Notes: generated from the sequence alone by a model not told the origin. 64,000 nucleotides of DNA from Selaginella moellendorffii (GCF_000143415.4 NW_003314280.1:1470152-1534151), one strand, 5' to 3'. Shown: positions 9,052 through 19,205, counted from the first letter of the stretch. A program made the numbers and translations.

Positions 9052-10617
9052 TTAGCCATCGTTCAAGTATATGTCCGCGTACTTGGTGGTAAGATGGCCC
9101 AAATACAACCCCGTATCCATAGGCTTGCCAGTGACCAGCTCCACCAGCTCCTCCGCAGTCTCATACACACTCCCAACCCTGTGGATCTTATCCCGGAGCC
9201 ATTCTCTCAGTGGCAACAGCCTTCCCTCTCCAACTTGTTGCCGGAGCTCGCCACCCATATCCCTGTCCGCAGCATCAAAGATCTGGCACGCATAGATCGC
9301 TCCAATCACATAAGTTGGGAAGTAACCAAAAGATCCCATCCCCCAGTGCACGTCTTGCAAGCACCCCTCGGCATCATCCTTTGGAGCAGCGCCAACGTAC
9401 TCCTCCATCTTGGCCTTCCAAACTCCCGGGATCTCCTGGACGCTCAAGCTGCCGTCAAACAGCCCCTTCTCGATCTCGTAGCGCAGCAGGACATGCAACG
9501 GATACGAGAGCTCGTCGGCGTCCACTCTGATCTGGAAGCCGGGCTTCACCACGTTGATCTGGCGGTAGAAATCCTCGTGGCTGATCCTCCCCAGCGAGCT
9601 CTCCAGCTCCGGAAAGGCCTCTACGACGCCGCGGCTCCAGTAGTGGCTCCAGAACTCGCGGCTCAGTCCCACGGATCTCTCCCAGAGCAGCGACTGGGAT
9701 TCGTGGAGTCCCAAGCTCGGGGGCCCGGAGGCTATGAGCCCGTTCTCCGAGGCCTCCAAGTCCCGGCCTTGCTCGTACAATCCATGCCCGGCCTCGTGGA
9801 TCGTCGCTCCAATCCCAAACATCAAGTTGTCCTCGAGGTAGCGAGTGGTGAGGCGCACATCGGTCGGGCTGGAGATGGGAGTCGTCGAGGGATGGCCGCC
9901 AAAGTTGTCCAGCCGGCCGTTCTCGAGCTTAAATCCCATCTCCCGGACGATCTTCTCGCCGAGCTTCTTCTGCGAATCCAGCGGGAACTTGAGCTCGCTC
10001 CAGCCTGGGATTGCCACGCTCTTGTTCTCGGCCACCACCTTTCGCAGCAGATCGATGAGCGGCTGCTTGATCGACGAGAATATGGCGTCGATCTTCTCGA
10101 CCGTGGCGCCCCTCTCGAACTTGTCCAGGCAGTAGTCGTAGGGACGCATCTCGGGAGCCACCGCTGCCGCCTCCTCCTTGAGAGCCTCCAGCCATTCCTC
10201 GAGCGCCGGTACCATGATCTGGAAGTCGCTCGTCTCGCGAGCCTTGCTCCACGCATCGTAGCCGGAGGATCGCAGAGCCGCCAATCTCACCTCTAGCTCC
10301 TTCGGCATTCTCGTCGCGCGCGTGTAGTCCCTCCTCGCCTCCCTCACAGTCGCGGCCTCCATTGGCGACAGCACAGCCCGCAGATCCGGATGCTTGTGGA
10401 GCGCATCCAGGCAATCCCCCAGCTCCTTGCTCGTCCTGCGCTCGTGGGCAACGAGCGCGAGGGTCTCCATCTGCTTCTTCCTGGCGCCATGGCCTCCCGC
10501 CGCGAGCATTACCTGCTTGTCCCAGAAGAGGAGATTGCCCATTCCTCCCAGCGCCTCGATCTCTCCTAGGCGCTGCTTCAAGCTCTTCATCGCCTGCGTC
10601 GTCGCCTCCATAGCCAT
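9052..10617 (-). CDS. M32-family carboxypeptidase (thermostable carboxypeptidase 1 type)
   Basis: An intronless 521-codon frame shows the full motif set of peptidase family M32: DVRLTTRY (DxRxT), the zinc-binding HEAGH within GATIHEAGHGLYEQG, the third-ligand HESQSLLWE, IRVDADELSYPLHVLLRYE, and GCLQDVHWGMGSFGYFPTY near residue 430. The family's HPF motif reads HPS here. M32 enzymes are zinc-dependent carboxypeptidases with a long helical cleft; they are common in bacteria, archaea and protists. No transit peptide is obvious, so a cytosolic location is likely (inference). A second ATG two codons in (MEATTQAMKS) could also serve as start. It is divergent from the RAF1-like gene, with only 50 bases between start codons. 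A scrap of its 5' end recurs at 13521. Confidence 0.93.
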   Translation of the reverse strand: MAMEATTQAMKSLKQRLGEIEALGGMGNLLFWDKQVMLAAGGHGARKKQMETLALVAHERRTSKELGDCLDALHKHPDLRAVLSPMEAATVREARRDYTRATRMPKELEVRLAALRSSGYDAWSKARETSDFQIMVPALEEWLEALKEEAAAVAPEMRPYDYCLDKFERGATVEKIDAIFSSIKQPLIDLLRKVVAENKSVAIPGWSELKFPLDSQKKLGEKIVREMGFKLENGRLDNFGGHPSTTPISSPTDVRLTTRYLEDNLMFGIGATIHEAGHGLYEQGRDLEASENGLIASGPPSLGLHESQSLLWERSVGLSREFWSHYWSRGVVEAFPELESSLGRISHEDFYRQINVVKPGFQIRVDADELSYPLHVLLRYEIEKGLFDGSLSVQEIPGVWKAKMEEYVGAAPKDDAEGCLQDVHWGMGSFGYFPTYVIGAIYACQIFDAADRDMGGELRQQVGEGRLLPLREWLRDKIHRVGSVYETAEELVELVTGKPMDTGLYLGHLTTKYADIYLNDG

Positions 10618-10667
10618 GGCGAATCTAAGAAAATTTCAAAGAACTCAAGAACCCTAAGAAACAGCCA
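10618..10667. promoter_or_regulatory. Short divergent intergenic region
   Basis: Only 50 bases separate the start codons of the minus-strand M32 carboxypeptidase gene and the plus-strand RAF1-like gene. Their promoters and 5' UTRs must overlap or extend into each other's coding region. It contains ccctaaga, a partial telo-box-like sequence. No TATA box is evident. Confidence 0.5.
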
Positions 10668-11690
10668 ATGGCTACCCAATTTACGCTCCTTGCGAGAGGC
10701 GCCAATCTGGATTTCAATCCTTGGAAGCCGCCGAATCGCAGGCCCGATCACAAGCAAGTGAGTAGCATTCGTGGCAGCATTGGCGGAGGCGCTAGCGGCG
10801 GCAGGAGGAGAGTGGAAATTAGCCCGCCCGGGTTGGGGAGCTTCAAGCCCCCCAATCTGGGATATGGATCGAGCAGGGCCAGGGATGAGCAATCGAGGAA
10901 GAGCGAGGAAGTGGTGGAGAGCATGATGGAGAGCTTGAGGAATGGTATGGGATCGTGGCACACGAGGGCAAAGACCATCTGGGAGCTCCAGCAAATGGGA
11001 TTTACCGCAGAGCAGCTCTACGATGTCGCGCTCGTCACAGCACACTTGCAAACCGCCATGGTAGTCGCCTCGAAAGTAAGAAAAAACTCCCCATCTTTGT
11101 TTCTCTTGTTACGTTCTAGTTCTCGTGGATCACCGCATATGCCCAGAACAGGCATTTGTTTGATAGTCTTCTTCCATTGATCTAAACTCTTGTTTCCATC
11201 GATACAGGTGTATGACTCTCTAGTTCTAGCGCAAGCTTCGAGCGAGCTTTTATCTGCCTTGGAAAGCAACGAGACGCACGTATGCAGTCTCTACGAGCTC
11301 AGAATTTTGTCAAGCAAGCAGCGCAAGGTACATGGATCTCTTGGTTTTCTCATTTCTCTTTTACCTGCGAGTATAGGCAGCGGCCGAATATGTAGTCGAA
11401 AAGGGGCTGGATACCAAAGGTGCCGAAGAACTTGCTCGAGCGATCAAGCAGCACGAACGGCGGGCCGAGCTTCGTGAGGTGCTAGCACAAGTTTACGTGA
11501 CATTGCTGCTGATACTTCTATGCAGGGCTTTAGTCCGTTACCCGGTGACTGCCTCGCGTTGATGCACTACAGAGCCGCGAAGGAGAGCTCACAGGCCGAC
11601 GAGAAGCAAAGCCTTGCGCAGCGAGCGCTCGAGTTTGCAGTCTCCGAGGCTGCTGTTGAGAAAATCTCCAAGCTCCTGCAAAACGTGTAA
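10668..11690 (+). CDS. Rubisco accumulation factor 1-like protein, alpha domain only
   Basis: Four exons (10668-11075, 11208-11327, 11377-11478, 11526-11690) join to 264 codons. After a Gly/Arg-rich N-terminus compatible with a plastid transit peptide, the protein reads like the helical part of RAF1: LQQMGFTAEQLYDVALVTAH, TAMVVASKVYDSL, SLYELRILSSKQRKAAAEYV, GAEELARAIKQHERR, and PLPGDCLALMHYRAA. RAF1 helps large-subunit dimers assemble into Rubisco in the chloroplast stroma; its full form has a further beta domain. Here the frame stops at 11688-11690 after KISKLLQNV, and nothing resembling the beta domain follows before the convergent PPR gene ends at 11876. The stop overlaps a possible splice donor (GTGTAAGT), but no downstream exon is visible. 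A 5' scrap of this gene recurs at 15378-15545. Confidence 0.75.
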
Positions 11691-11875
11691 GTAACAGGAA
11701 TGATATGAGGATAGCTCGATTGTGTAATTGCCACCGAAAAGTTGCAAACTCGCCAGGATCTTTAGAACAACACAAACACAACACCAACCGGATCTTCGGT
11801 TTCATCCAGCATTGTCTCTCTCGTACAAAAGTTTATTACTCATACTCTTTTACTTCAAGATTTGTGGGAGTGCTG

Positions 11876-13477
11876 CTAGACCGTGTAGGTGCTGGCCAGG
11901 AGGGCGTATGGAGCGGAGTCGTGGCTCGTGAGGTGGATCATGTTGTGCGCTGCTCGAGCGCCCTGATCCACCGCGGCGTGGACCTTGCAAGCCGCGAGGA
12001 ACGAAGCCCAGGAGATGTGATCTGGAAAGAATGGCATGGCGTGGATGAGCTCCTCGGCGTCCCCCAGCCTCCCAGCCCGCGCGAGAACATCCACAACGCT
12101 GCTGTAGTGATCCTTGACGGGCCTCACGCCATGATCCGCCACCATGGACGCAAAACACTCGATCGAATTGCGCACCAGGCCTCCGTCCGCGCACACGCTA
12201 AGCACCGCCACGAACGATGCCTCGTTGGGTGTGTGGCCCTCGAGGAGCATCGCTGCCAGCATCCCGAAGATCCTCTCGGCGCCGCATTCGGGATCTCCCG
12301 GATGATCGGCAAATGCGGGGAGGATCGCGTTCCAAGCAGCCGAATCGCGGGGCATTTCCATCTCAAAGAACATCTCTCGCGCTTCACTCATTCCTCCAGA
12401 TTTCACCGCGGCGCCAAAGAGTGCCGTCCATGCCACGGACGTCTTCTCGGGCATCTGGCTGAAGAGCCTCCTCGCTTCCTGGATATGCCCAACCTGGGCA
12501 TACGCGCAAATCATGGCGTTCCAGGAGGTAAGATCCCGCTGCGGCACACGATCAAACATTTCTCTGGACTGGTCTAAGCTTCCAAGCTGCGCTCTAATCT
12601 GTGACATCGTCGTCCAGGATGACATATCCTTGACGGGTATCCGGGCGAACAACGCAGTCGCTTGCTCCAGATCGCTATGGAGTCCAAGCATTGCGTTCCA
12701 AGCCACTGTGTCCCTCTCGGGCATGCTCTCAAAGGTCTCCACGGCAAGATCGCGGCGCTCGTAGAACACGTAGAGACGAAACATGTTCGTGCATGACACA
12801 ACATCGCGCTGTGGCATCCGAAGAAAGACTTGGGTGGCGTGGTGCACGTCTCGGCCCCTAGCGAAGCCCTCAAAGAGCACGGTCCAGGAGATCGCATCGC
12901 GCTCCGGCATTACATCGAAGAGCTCCTTCACTGCCTGGACGTCGCGAGCAGTGGCAGTGATGATCGAGTTCATGGCGACGAGATCCCAGGCGGGCATCAC
13001 ATCGAAGAATCCCCGGCAAGCGATGAAATCCTCGCAGCGGTTGTAGCATGCGAGCATGGCGTTCCACGAGACCTCGTTGCGCCGCGGCATTCTCGTGAAG
13101 AGAAACTTTGCCTCGTCAATATGCCCAATGCGGGCATATGCGCTCACCATTGTCGTCCAGGTCACAACATCCCTCTCCTCAAGAGAATCGAAGGTTTTCC
13201 TCGCCTCGGCAACCCGGTTGTCTTCGCACAAGACGCGTAAGAGGATATTCCAGGAGAAGACATTGGGGTCCTGGATCGAGTGAAAGACGTTGATCGCCTC
13301 GACAAGATGCCCAAACCGGGCATACAGTGATAGCAAGAGATTGCACAAGACTGTGCATTGCCGGTGCTTGCTCGCCAGGATGAGCTCGTGGATCCGCCGC
13401 GCTTCCCTGTGATTGCCACATCGTCGCACGAGATTTGCGAGGTATCGCTGCTCCTTTCGCAATTGGTCATCACCCAT
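11876..13477 (-). CDS. PLS-class pentatricopeptide repeat protein
   Basis: A single-exon frame of 533 codons made of tandem PPR motifs of about 31-35 residues. Typical phrases are SWNAMLACYNRCEDFIACRG, ERDVVTWTTMVSAYARIGHI, FDRVPQRDLTSWNAMICAYA and GRLGDAEELIHAMPFFPDHI. Short (S) motifs dominate, and the tail is E-type (PFFPDHISWASFLAACKVHA), ending in YALLASTYTV. The protein stops before any E+ or DYW domain. PLS proteins bind organelle RNA and commonly guide C-to-U editing, so a separate DYW partner would be needed. No clear transit peptide is seen at MGDDQLRKEQ, so the true start could be elsewhere. It is convergent with the RAF1-like gene. Confidence 0.9.
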   Translation of the reverse strand: MGDDQLRKEQRYLANLVRRCGNHREARRIHELILASKHRQCTVLCNLLLSLYARFGHLVEAINVFHSIQDPNVFSWNILLRVLCEDNRVAEARKTFDSLEERDVVTWTTMVSAYARIGHIDEAKFLFTRMPRRNEVSWNAMLACYNRCEDFIACRGFFDVMPAWDLVAMNSIITATARDVQAVKELFDVMPERDAISWTVLFEGFARGRDVHHATQVFLRMPQRDVVSCTNMFRLYVFYERRDLAVETFESMPERDTVAWNAMLGLHSDLEQATALFARIPVKDMSSWTTMSQIRAQLGSLDQSREMFDRVPQRDLTSWNAMICAYAQVGHIQEARRLFSQMPEKTSVAWTALFGAAVKSGGMSEAREMFFEMEMPRDSAAWNAILPAFADHPGDPECGAERIFGMLAAMLLEGHTPNEASFVAVLSVCADGGLVRNSIECFASMVADHGVRPVKDHYSSVVDVLARAGRLGDAEELIHAMPFFPDHISWASFLAACKVHAAVDQGARAAHNMIHLTSHDSAPYALLASTYTV

Positions 13478-13520
13478 TGACTGCGATTCGGCGGCTTCCA
13501 GCTCTTGAGTTCCTCAGCGC

Positions 13521-13570
13521 CATGGGTATGGAGGCGATGAAAAGCTTGAAGCAGCGGTTAGGAGGCCAAT
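13521..13570 (+). pseudogene. Scrap of the M32 carboxypeptidase 5' end
   Basis: About 45 bases read MEAMKSLKQRLGG, matching the start of the M32 gene (MEATTQAMKSLKQRLGE) with a nine-base internal deletion. The following sequence does not continue the enzyme. It sits just upstream of the PPR gene in inverted orientation relative to the parent. Confidence 0.7.
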
Positions 13571-13741
13571 CCAGTGTTGGGCATGAGAATGTCGATGCCT
13601 ACGTTCGCCCTCTGCGAGCTGGTCCGAGCATAGCGTCTAAAAACCGAAGAGGATCTCCGTTCTCGAGGAAGTTCCACGACACCTCGTCGTGGATTGCTGC
13701 AAGCGTTCATAAGTCATAAGCTAATTCTCAAAACACAAGTT

Positions 13742-13813
13742 GGGGCATTGCGAGAATCGAACTCACGACCTCTCGCACCCAAAGCGAGAATCATACCACT
13801 AGACCAAATGCCC
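13742..13813 (-). tRNA. trnP: tRNA-Pro(TGG)
   Basis: A 72-base cloverleaf folds completely: acceptor stem GGGCATT/AATGCCC, D-arm with AGTGGTA, anticodon stem CTCGC/GCGAG with loop TTTGGGT giving anticodon TGG, and T-arm GTGAG/CTCGC closing TTCGATT. It matches the plant nuclear tRNA-Pro pattern, and no intron is present. Downstream on the same strand is GTGTTTT, a plausible Pol III terminator. Confidence 0.95.
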
Positions 13814-14320
13814 TTTACATTAACGAAAGGGATTAATGATTAATAAACGCGGCACTATCATTGTTTGCCGGTGATTCTTCGGTGTGATGACTGGCTCATT
13901 TAGTTTCTAGCTCTAAATTTTGGGCAACTGGATCCCCTCCAAAATGCTCGTGTTCTGAAGGCCATCCAGTGGGAAAATAATCATTCTGAAGCATGAAAGA
14001 TCTTCTCAGTCAAATTCGTGAGCAAGCTGGTAGTATTCCAATAGGCCTTCATCTTATAATTTATAGACAAAATGTAACTCAATTTATCAATTTTTACCAT
14101 GTATATATATATATATATATATATATCAAACTCGAAGAACCTAGACATTGAAGGAGCTGAGCACCAAGGGATTCTGAGTTATGAAACAATGCCATCCAGA
14201 AGAGGAGGCTGTGAATCGGGATCGCATACATCCTTTAACTTTAGAATGCATAAAAATTAAGCTCAAAGGCAAGATGTCTTCACCCGACATCCTTGTAGAG
14301 AAGTAGCTGATACATAGACA
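13814..14320. other. Intergenic region with TA microsatellite
   Basis: No supported gene. An uninterrupted TA run lies at about 14102-14127. The right part is the 3' flank of the F-box/kelch gene. Confidence 0.7.
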
Positions 14321-15367
14321 TCAAGCTCGAAGAATGTCGACGTCGAAGGTTCTGAGCACCAATGGATCGTCGCTAAAAGGCACGCTGAGCTTGTGAACTG
14401 CCACCACCTTGGCTTCCAAGCCGCCATCGCTGGGAACTTGGATCACAGTCACAACCTTGCAATTCATGGAGACTGCCCAGATGTTCTTCTGGCAGCTCAC
14501 AGTGCGGAAGAAGAACCTGTCATCGCTGGAAGAAGCATTCGTCAGCCGGAGCGCCTCCCACATGTTCTTGCCACGCTCGTATCTCCACATCAACGATCCA
14601 GCCATGTCGGCCTCGTAGATCCGGTTGGAGTGCACAAAGCAGCGGCGCCCCGGCAATCCAGTGTCCGCCACTTCCCAGGAAAGATCTCGTGCTGAGAAAA
14701 CAAGCGTAGCTCCGACGCCACCGCGTGAGAAAACAGCCATCTTGGTGCGATCGACGACGATGGCGATGTGAAAGGCTATGGTCTCCGGCGATGGCGATTG
14801 TGGGAGAGGTTCCCATCGGTCCTCCACCGGATCGTATACCTCGGCGTCCAATCCCTTCCCCATTAAGTTACCACCAACTACGTAGAGCCGACCCTCCATA
14901 GCCGCGGACGCACAGTGCGCTCGAGGACACAGCATAGGCGCCGCGGCGCTCCATCGGTTCGTGTGTGAATCGAAGACGCTCACCAGTTTCTTGCCCCTCC
15001 ATCCCCCGAGAAGATAGAGCTTGCCGCCGAGAGCCTTGCACTCGAATCCCGCAATGCCGTGGATGTGCTGCGGCGGAGAAGGAAGTATCATCCATGCTTT
15101 CTTGGCGCTATTGGGATTGAACGCCATGATCAGAGTCTCTTGCCTGAGCATCACCGTCGCGACAAGCCACTCCTCGTCCAAGCCCTGGGCGGAGCGATCG
15201 TCGTAGAACTTGGCGCTGGAGACGAGATTCCTCCACGCTCTGCTCACCTGGCGCATTTGGCCGTGGGATGGGAGCGTCACTCGCAGGAGGCACTGGTACG
15301 CGGCGTCGTCGTCCAGGCCGGGGATGAGCGTCGTCGCCATAGCCGCCCCAAGTCCAAGGTTAGCCAT
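14321..15367 (-). CDS. F-box/kelch-repeat protein
   Basis: A single-exon frame of 348 codons. Residues 13-60 fit an F-box (IPGLDDDAAYQCLLRVTLPS, then QMRQVSRAWRNLV). Kelch repeats follow: GGKLYLLGGWRGKKLVSVFD, then NRWSAAAPM; and EGRLYVVGGNLMGKGLDAEV, then DRWEPLPQSP. The C-terminal half forms further, weaker blades, as is usual in plant members. Such proteins are substrate receptors of SCF ubiquitin ligases: the F-box binds the SKP1-like adaptor and the kelch propeller binds the target. The target is not predictable here. A second ATG at residue 10 (MATTLIPG) might be the real start. Confidence 0.92.
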   Translation of the reverse strand: MANLGLGAAMATTLIPGLDDDAAYQCLLRVTLPSHGQMRQVSRAWRNLVSSAKFYDDRSAQGLDEEWLVATVMLRQETLIMAFNPNSAKKAWMILPSPPQHIHGIAGFECKALGGKLYLLGGWRGKKLVSVFDSHTNRWSAAAPMLCPRAHCASAAMEGRLYVVGGNLMGKGLDAEVYDPVEDRWEPLPQSPSPETIAFHIAIVVDRTKMAVFSRGGVGATLVFSARDLSWEVADTGLPGRRCFVHSNRIYEADMAGSLMWRYERGKNMWEALRLTNASSSDDRFFFRTVSCQKNIWAVSMNCKVVTVIQVPSDGGLEAKVVAVHKLSVPFSDDPLVLRTFDVDILRA

Positions 15368-15377
15368 TCAAATAGTC

Positions 15378-15545
15378 ATTGGCAGAAGCGCTAGCGGCAT
15401 CTAAAGTTATCATTCTTTTTAAGTTTTATTGGATGCCCAAAACAGGCATTTGTCTGGTAGTCTGATCTAAACACTTCTTTCCATCTCTAGTTCTAGTGCA
15501 AGTTTTGAGCGAGCTTCTACCTCCCTTGGAAAGCAGCAAGATGCC
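15378..15545 (+). pseudogene. Scrap of RAF1-like gene (exon 1, intron 1 and exon 2 pieces)
   Basis: Sequence around 15380-15400 matches part of exon 1 of the RAF1-like gene (attggcRgaagcgctagcgg). The sequence at about 15433-15540 matches its intron 1 and exon 2 (aacaggcatttgt, cttgttt/cttctttccatc, ctagttctagYgcaag, cgagcttYta). Exons are incomplete and unspliceable. Because intron sequence is included, the copy was made at DNA level. Confidence 0.75.
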
Positions 15546-16269
15546 GCACCAAAAGGATTGCCCATCATCTTTGAAACTACTTTGGTAAACTATTAACTTG
15601 CAAAAGTTGTCGGTACTCCTGGGAGGGATCTGTACGCCATCGAGCGAAGCATTCGTTAAATGCAGGCACCTGATCGCCTCCGACTCTCAGCTCCTTACAT
15701 TGACATCGGCATTATGCCACACAAGCTGGAGAAGGATCTGGTATAAGCCATTGCTTCCTCTCTTCAAGAAAAGAATGCTTTCGGTGTTTCAAGCCACACA
15801 CAACATCAAAAGATCTCATGAAGTAGTAGCTTTGTCTTGAGAAATCATTGCCTGTGCCAAGGACTTTTAAGAATCCTTATCAAAACTTGGACAACAGAGA
15901 AACCATTCACCTCCTTCAACAATAGCTATGGAACAGCAAAACATTATTGGAAGGGAGTCTGACGAAAATTGTAGACACTATTGGAGCTGAAATCCAAGAT
16001 GTGATAGGTGCCTTGAATCATGGAGATCGAGGGCCACATTCAGCAGCAATTTCAGGAGAAATTCCTGGATGTAGCTAGTAAATAGCTAATGGTTCTTTTT
16101 TGTTGGTTCTTTCTTGTTTCAAACAAGAAGTGATCTGGGAGCTTGAAGGAGCTAAAGTCCAGGATCAAGGCAACTGTACTCGCTTCATTGGAAACAAGCC
16201 TCTTGCTTGTGATTGCTCGCTTGTCCTGGTTCTAGTTGTTTCTAGTTTCCATTCTAAAAAATATCCTAT
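15546..16269. other. Stretch without recognisable gene
   Basis: Only short frames with no recognisable motif are present. A helical-looking phrase around 15960-16080 (EIEGHIQQQFQEKFLDV) is interrupted by stops on both sides and is not assigned. Confidence 0.4.
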
Positions 16270-17200
16270 TCATTCTTTGCTCTCATTTCTGGCTCTTTGT
16301 TTATTGGAGCAGGATCGAAAGGATAGAAATGCTACCACCTTCACTTTCTCTAATGGCTGTTCCATTTCAATTTTTGATGGATCTGGAAACTTCTCAAGCT
16401 GGAGGTCCCCATCCTCAAAGGCAAGGGAGTTTGGGGAATTGTCAACGGACACAAGCTGAAGCCAGAAGCTGATGCAGAGTATCAGAAGGTGGATAGTTGG
16501 AGTTGGCGTGAGGACAAGGACACAATAACGATTCATGTTAGATTACATGATGATTTCCTCCATGATGGCAAGTATGGCACAACTAAGCTAAAGCTTATAG
16601 ACCCCATCTCCATATAGAGATGGCCAATCAAGACATGCATCTATTGCTTGTGCTTCTCATACAGCTTCTTCCAGAGCTCATTGATGGTGTAATTCTTGTT
16701 GAGGGTGAGATCAGAAGGATGTTTGGATTTTCCATTTTAAATTTGATCAAGCCTTGTTTGCAAGAATCTCTTCTAAGTTAAGAAGAACAACAACAAAGTT
16801 TTGAAGGAAGTTTTCCAAAGTGAAGGAGAGAGACATAGAGTCCAAAAAGGACTCCGAGAAGAAGTTGTCTTCTGGTTATTGCAACAAATTTAACCATGAT
16901 GAGTCTGAATACAGGTTGAAAATAAAAGACATTCAATAATAGTTAGAGGATTTTAAATCTTCAAAACCTATAATTCATTATGGATGATGTTATATGAAGT
17001 TTGTGTTGCCAAGGTTAAAACTAAGACTTGCAACAATGTCATGGTAATTAACTCTTTTGTGACTGATTTTGGAGCCATTATTCACCTGTCTTTCCATAAA
17101 GATCATTTTGTCATCTTAGCCAATATACTGCACAGCTAGGAGACAATAATGAGCATGGTGTTCATGGTATTAGTGACATCAGAATTTAACTTTGAATTAC
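16270..17200 (+). mobile_element. Degenerate Ty1/Copia gag-protease fragment
   Basis: Reading across frameshifts gives Copia gag phrases (FDGSGNFSSWRSP; LKGKGVWGIVNGHKLKP; TIHVRLHDDFLHDGKYGTTK at about 16370-16600) and then a protease-proximal block at about 17040-17180 (NSFVTDFGAIIHLSFHKDHF; LGDNNEHGVHGISDIRIK). The expected catalytic DSGA reads DFGA. No LTRs, integrase or reverse transcriptase are visible nearby. It is an old, AT-rich relic. Confidence 0.65.
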
Positions 17201-18789
17201 TTTTTCAAAGATTTATTGTTGCTAACCTGGTTATTAATTTGGCCATCCATCTTAAATACAAGCAAAAGTCAGCTAGAATGTTCCTTCCAGCCATTATGAA
17301 TGTGTTTGTGATCACTAACACTATTGTTATTGCAGAAAGGCATTGTGCTTGAAAGTGTGTGCCTGCTAGACCCTTCTTTCTATTCATCATCATCTTTATC
17401 ATAAAGTTGAAAGTGAGATCCAAGAGCTTGGACATTAGCTTTATAGGATTTATCAGGTAACTTAAGAGTTCTTTCAAGAGCATTAACATCTCAACCTTCC
17501 AAACTTATTAAAATATATAGACTTGCTTAGAAATTATATAACAACCCAAATTGTTTTGGGATTTTGTGTATTAAATTCAAATTGGTGTATAGTTATCTAT
17601 GTGGTAAATTTTGGTACTTAATTTCAGATATATGGTTTTTTCAAACTCTAAAGCACCATTTATATGGTTTTTCATATATTTTTATAGATAATGTATAGTT
17701 TTGTATATAGATTATAGTTCATTTAATACATTGTTCCAAGTGGTTATTTAAATAGTTTTCTAAAAGTTATACACTATCTGATTATTCATATAGATTATAG
17801 TGGTCTCCCACACCACATTCTATACCAATTTATTTTTTTCTATTTTGTTCTCTATGTTTCCAAATATTCTATCTATATATTCTATTTAAGCATTCCAATC
17901 TATGTAATACTTTTCTTATATAGTTAGGCTTTCTAAAATACTTTAACATATAATTCAACACTTTAAAAAATTTCTACTTATACTAACTTAAAAGATGAAC
18001 CTAGGGTTCTATTGGCCATGGCTACTACCATTGACTATTGGTGGTTTTGGCCACTAGCTGTTGGCCATGGTCGTCGTTGGTTGCCAGCCCTAGCTTTAGC
18101 CATTGTGGCTATGGCACTGTCATTAGCTTTAAAGCAACATCACTTAAAGGTAAGATTTTTGCTTAAGCAAATCTATAAGGGGACTGGGATATATTTAGAA
18201 TATGTTTGAATTTTCTAGGATATTGTACCATTTAATGTTTGTTATTCATTTAGATTAATCTTGTATTTATAATTTATAAACATGTTTATAAATTATAAAC
18301 TTTTTTAAACCCTTTTTAGTATATTCTTTTTTATTCTATCATCTAATGGTTGATATAGATTAATCTTGTGTTTATAAATTACAAACATGCTTATAATTAA
18401 AAACCATGTTTGATCAATTAGATTAATAAGTAATAATAAAATTACTATTAAGCAAACCAAACATTACTATATGCAACATGTAGGTCACTTTTTTTTTTTG
18501 TGTGTTTGGAATCTCATTCCAAATGGAGGAGAATCTGGTCTCTAATTACACTCTAGAGAGGATATTGATAGGCTACATTGAGAGAATACTAGTGGGATTT
18601 GTGATATAACACATATATTTGTTTGTATAATTGTTTTTTAAAAAAATCATATTTTTTTCTAAAAAATGAGTATTAAAAACTATACAAGGACACTATAATA
18701 TAAACTAAATAATGAAAACATATCAAAACTAAATGAAGCACTATTATGAAATTATTACAAAACTATTCAAAATTTACAAAAACTATACA
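17201..18789. other. AT-rich desert
   Basis: Very AT-rich sequence with frequent stops in all frames. Short frames at 17205-17489 and 18012-18209 have no recognisable motif. The left end may contain further decayed retroelement sequence (about 17330-17460). Confidence 0.5.
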
Positions 18790-19205
18790 CTAAATTAGAT
18801 GATGTAATTTTTTTCTATATAGTTTTCTCATATTGGAAGTCTTATTTCTCTCACTTAATATTTTCATAAAGTTAAATTTTGAAAAACCACATAATATAGC
18901 TTGTTGTATGAGGAGCTCTAGGGTGCATAACTTCCAAAAGTTCCTCCAATGATTGCCATAGGTGGCCAAGACCATCTTAGCTCCACACCCAAAGTTCTTA
19001 CTAGCAATTGTCCTAGGTCTAGAAGAGAAGATACAATCTTGTATCTTGAGGAGTTCCTTGGTAGTGTCACTTGTGGAAATGATGAATGTTCTAGAGTTTG
19101 AGGAGCATGAGGTTGTCATACCTCTAAGAGAGCTTTGAGCTTATTAAGAAGATGGAGATGGCTGAGGGTTTGGAAGTCTTGAGTAGCAATTTGCCACTAT
19201 TCCCT
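18790..19205 (-). pseudogene. Cytochrome P450 N-terminal fragment
   Basis: The minus strand encodes hallmarks of the N-terminal region of an A-type plant P450: IFSSRPRTIASKNFG, VLATYGNHWRNFWKLCTLEL, and upstream, across stops, RYDNLMLLKL. The heme-binding and I-helix regions are missing and the reading is interrupted by frameshifts before 19120. Surroundings are AT-rich without other gene signals. It is a truncated relic, not a gene. Confidence 0.75.

Noticed and set aside
9052-10296. A 462-codon plus-strand frame opposite the M32 gene (8908-10296)
   Set aside because: It is the antisense of a high-GC coding region; codon pattern and motifs belong to the minus-strand peptidase.
13435-13719. 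A 94-codon plus-strand frame containing MEAMKSLKQRLGG as a possible small gene
   Set aside because: Only the first dozen residues match the M32 start; the remainder has no support, so it is treated as a scrap.
18012-18209. Short plus-strand frame starting MAMATTIDYWWFWPLAV
   Set aside because: AT-rich surroundings, no homology recognised and no supporting signals; likely chance.
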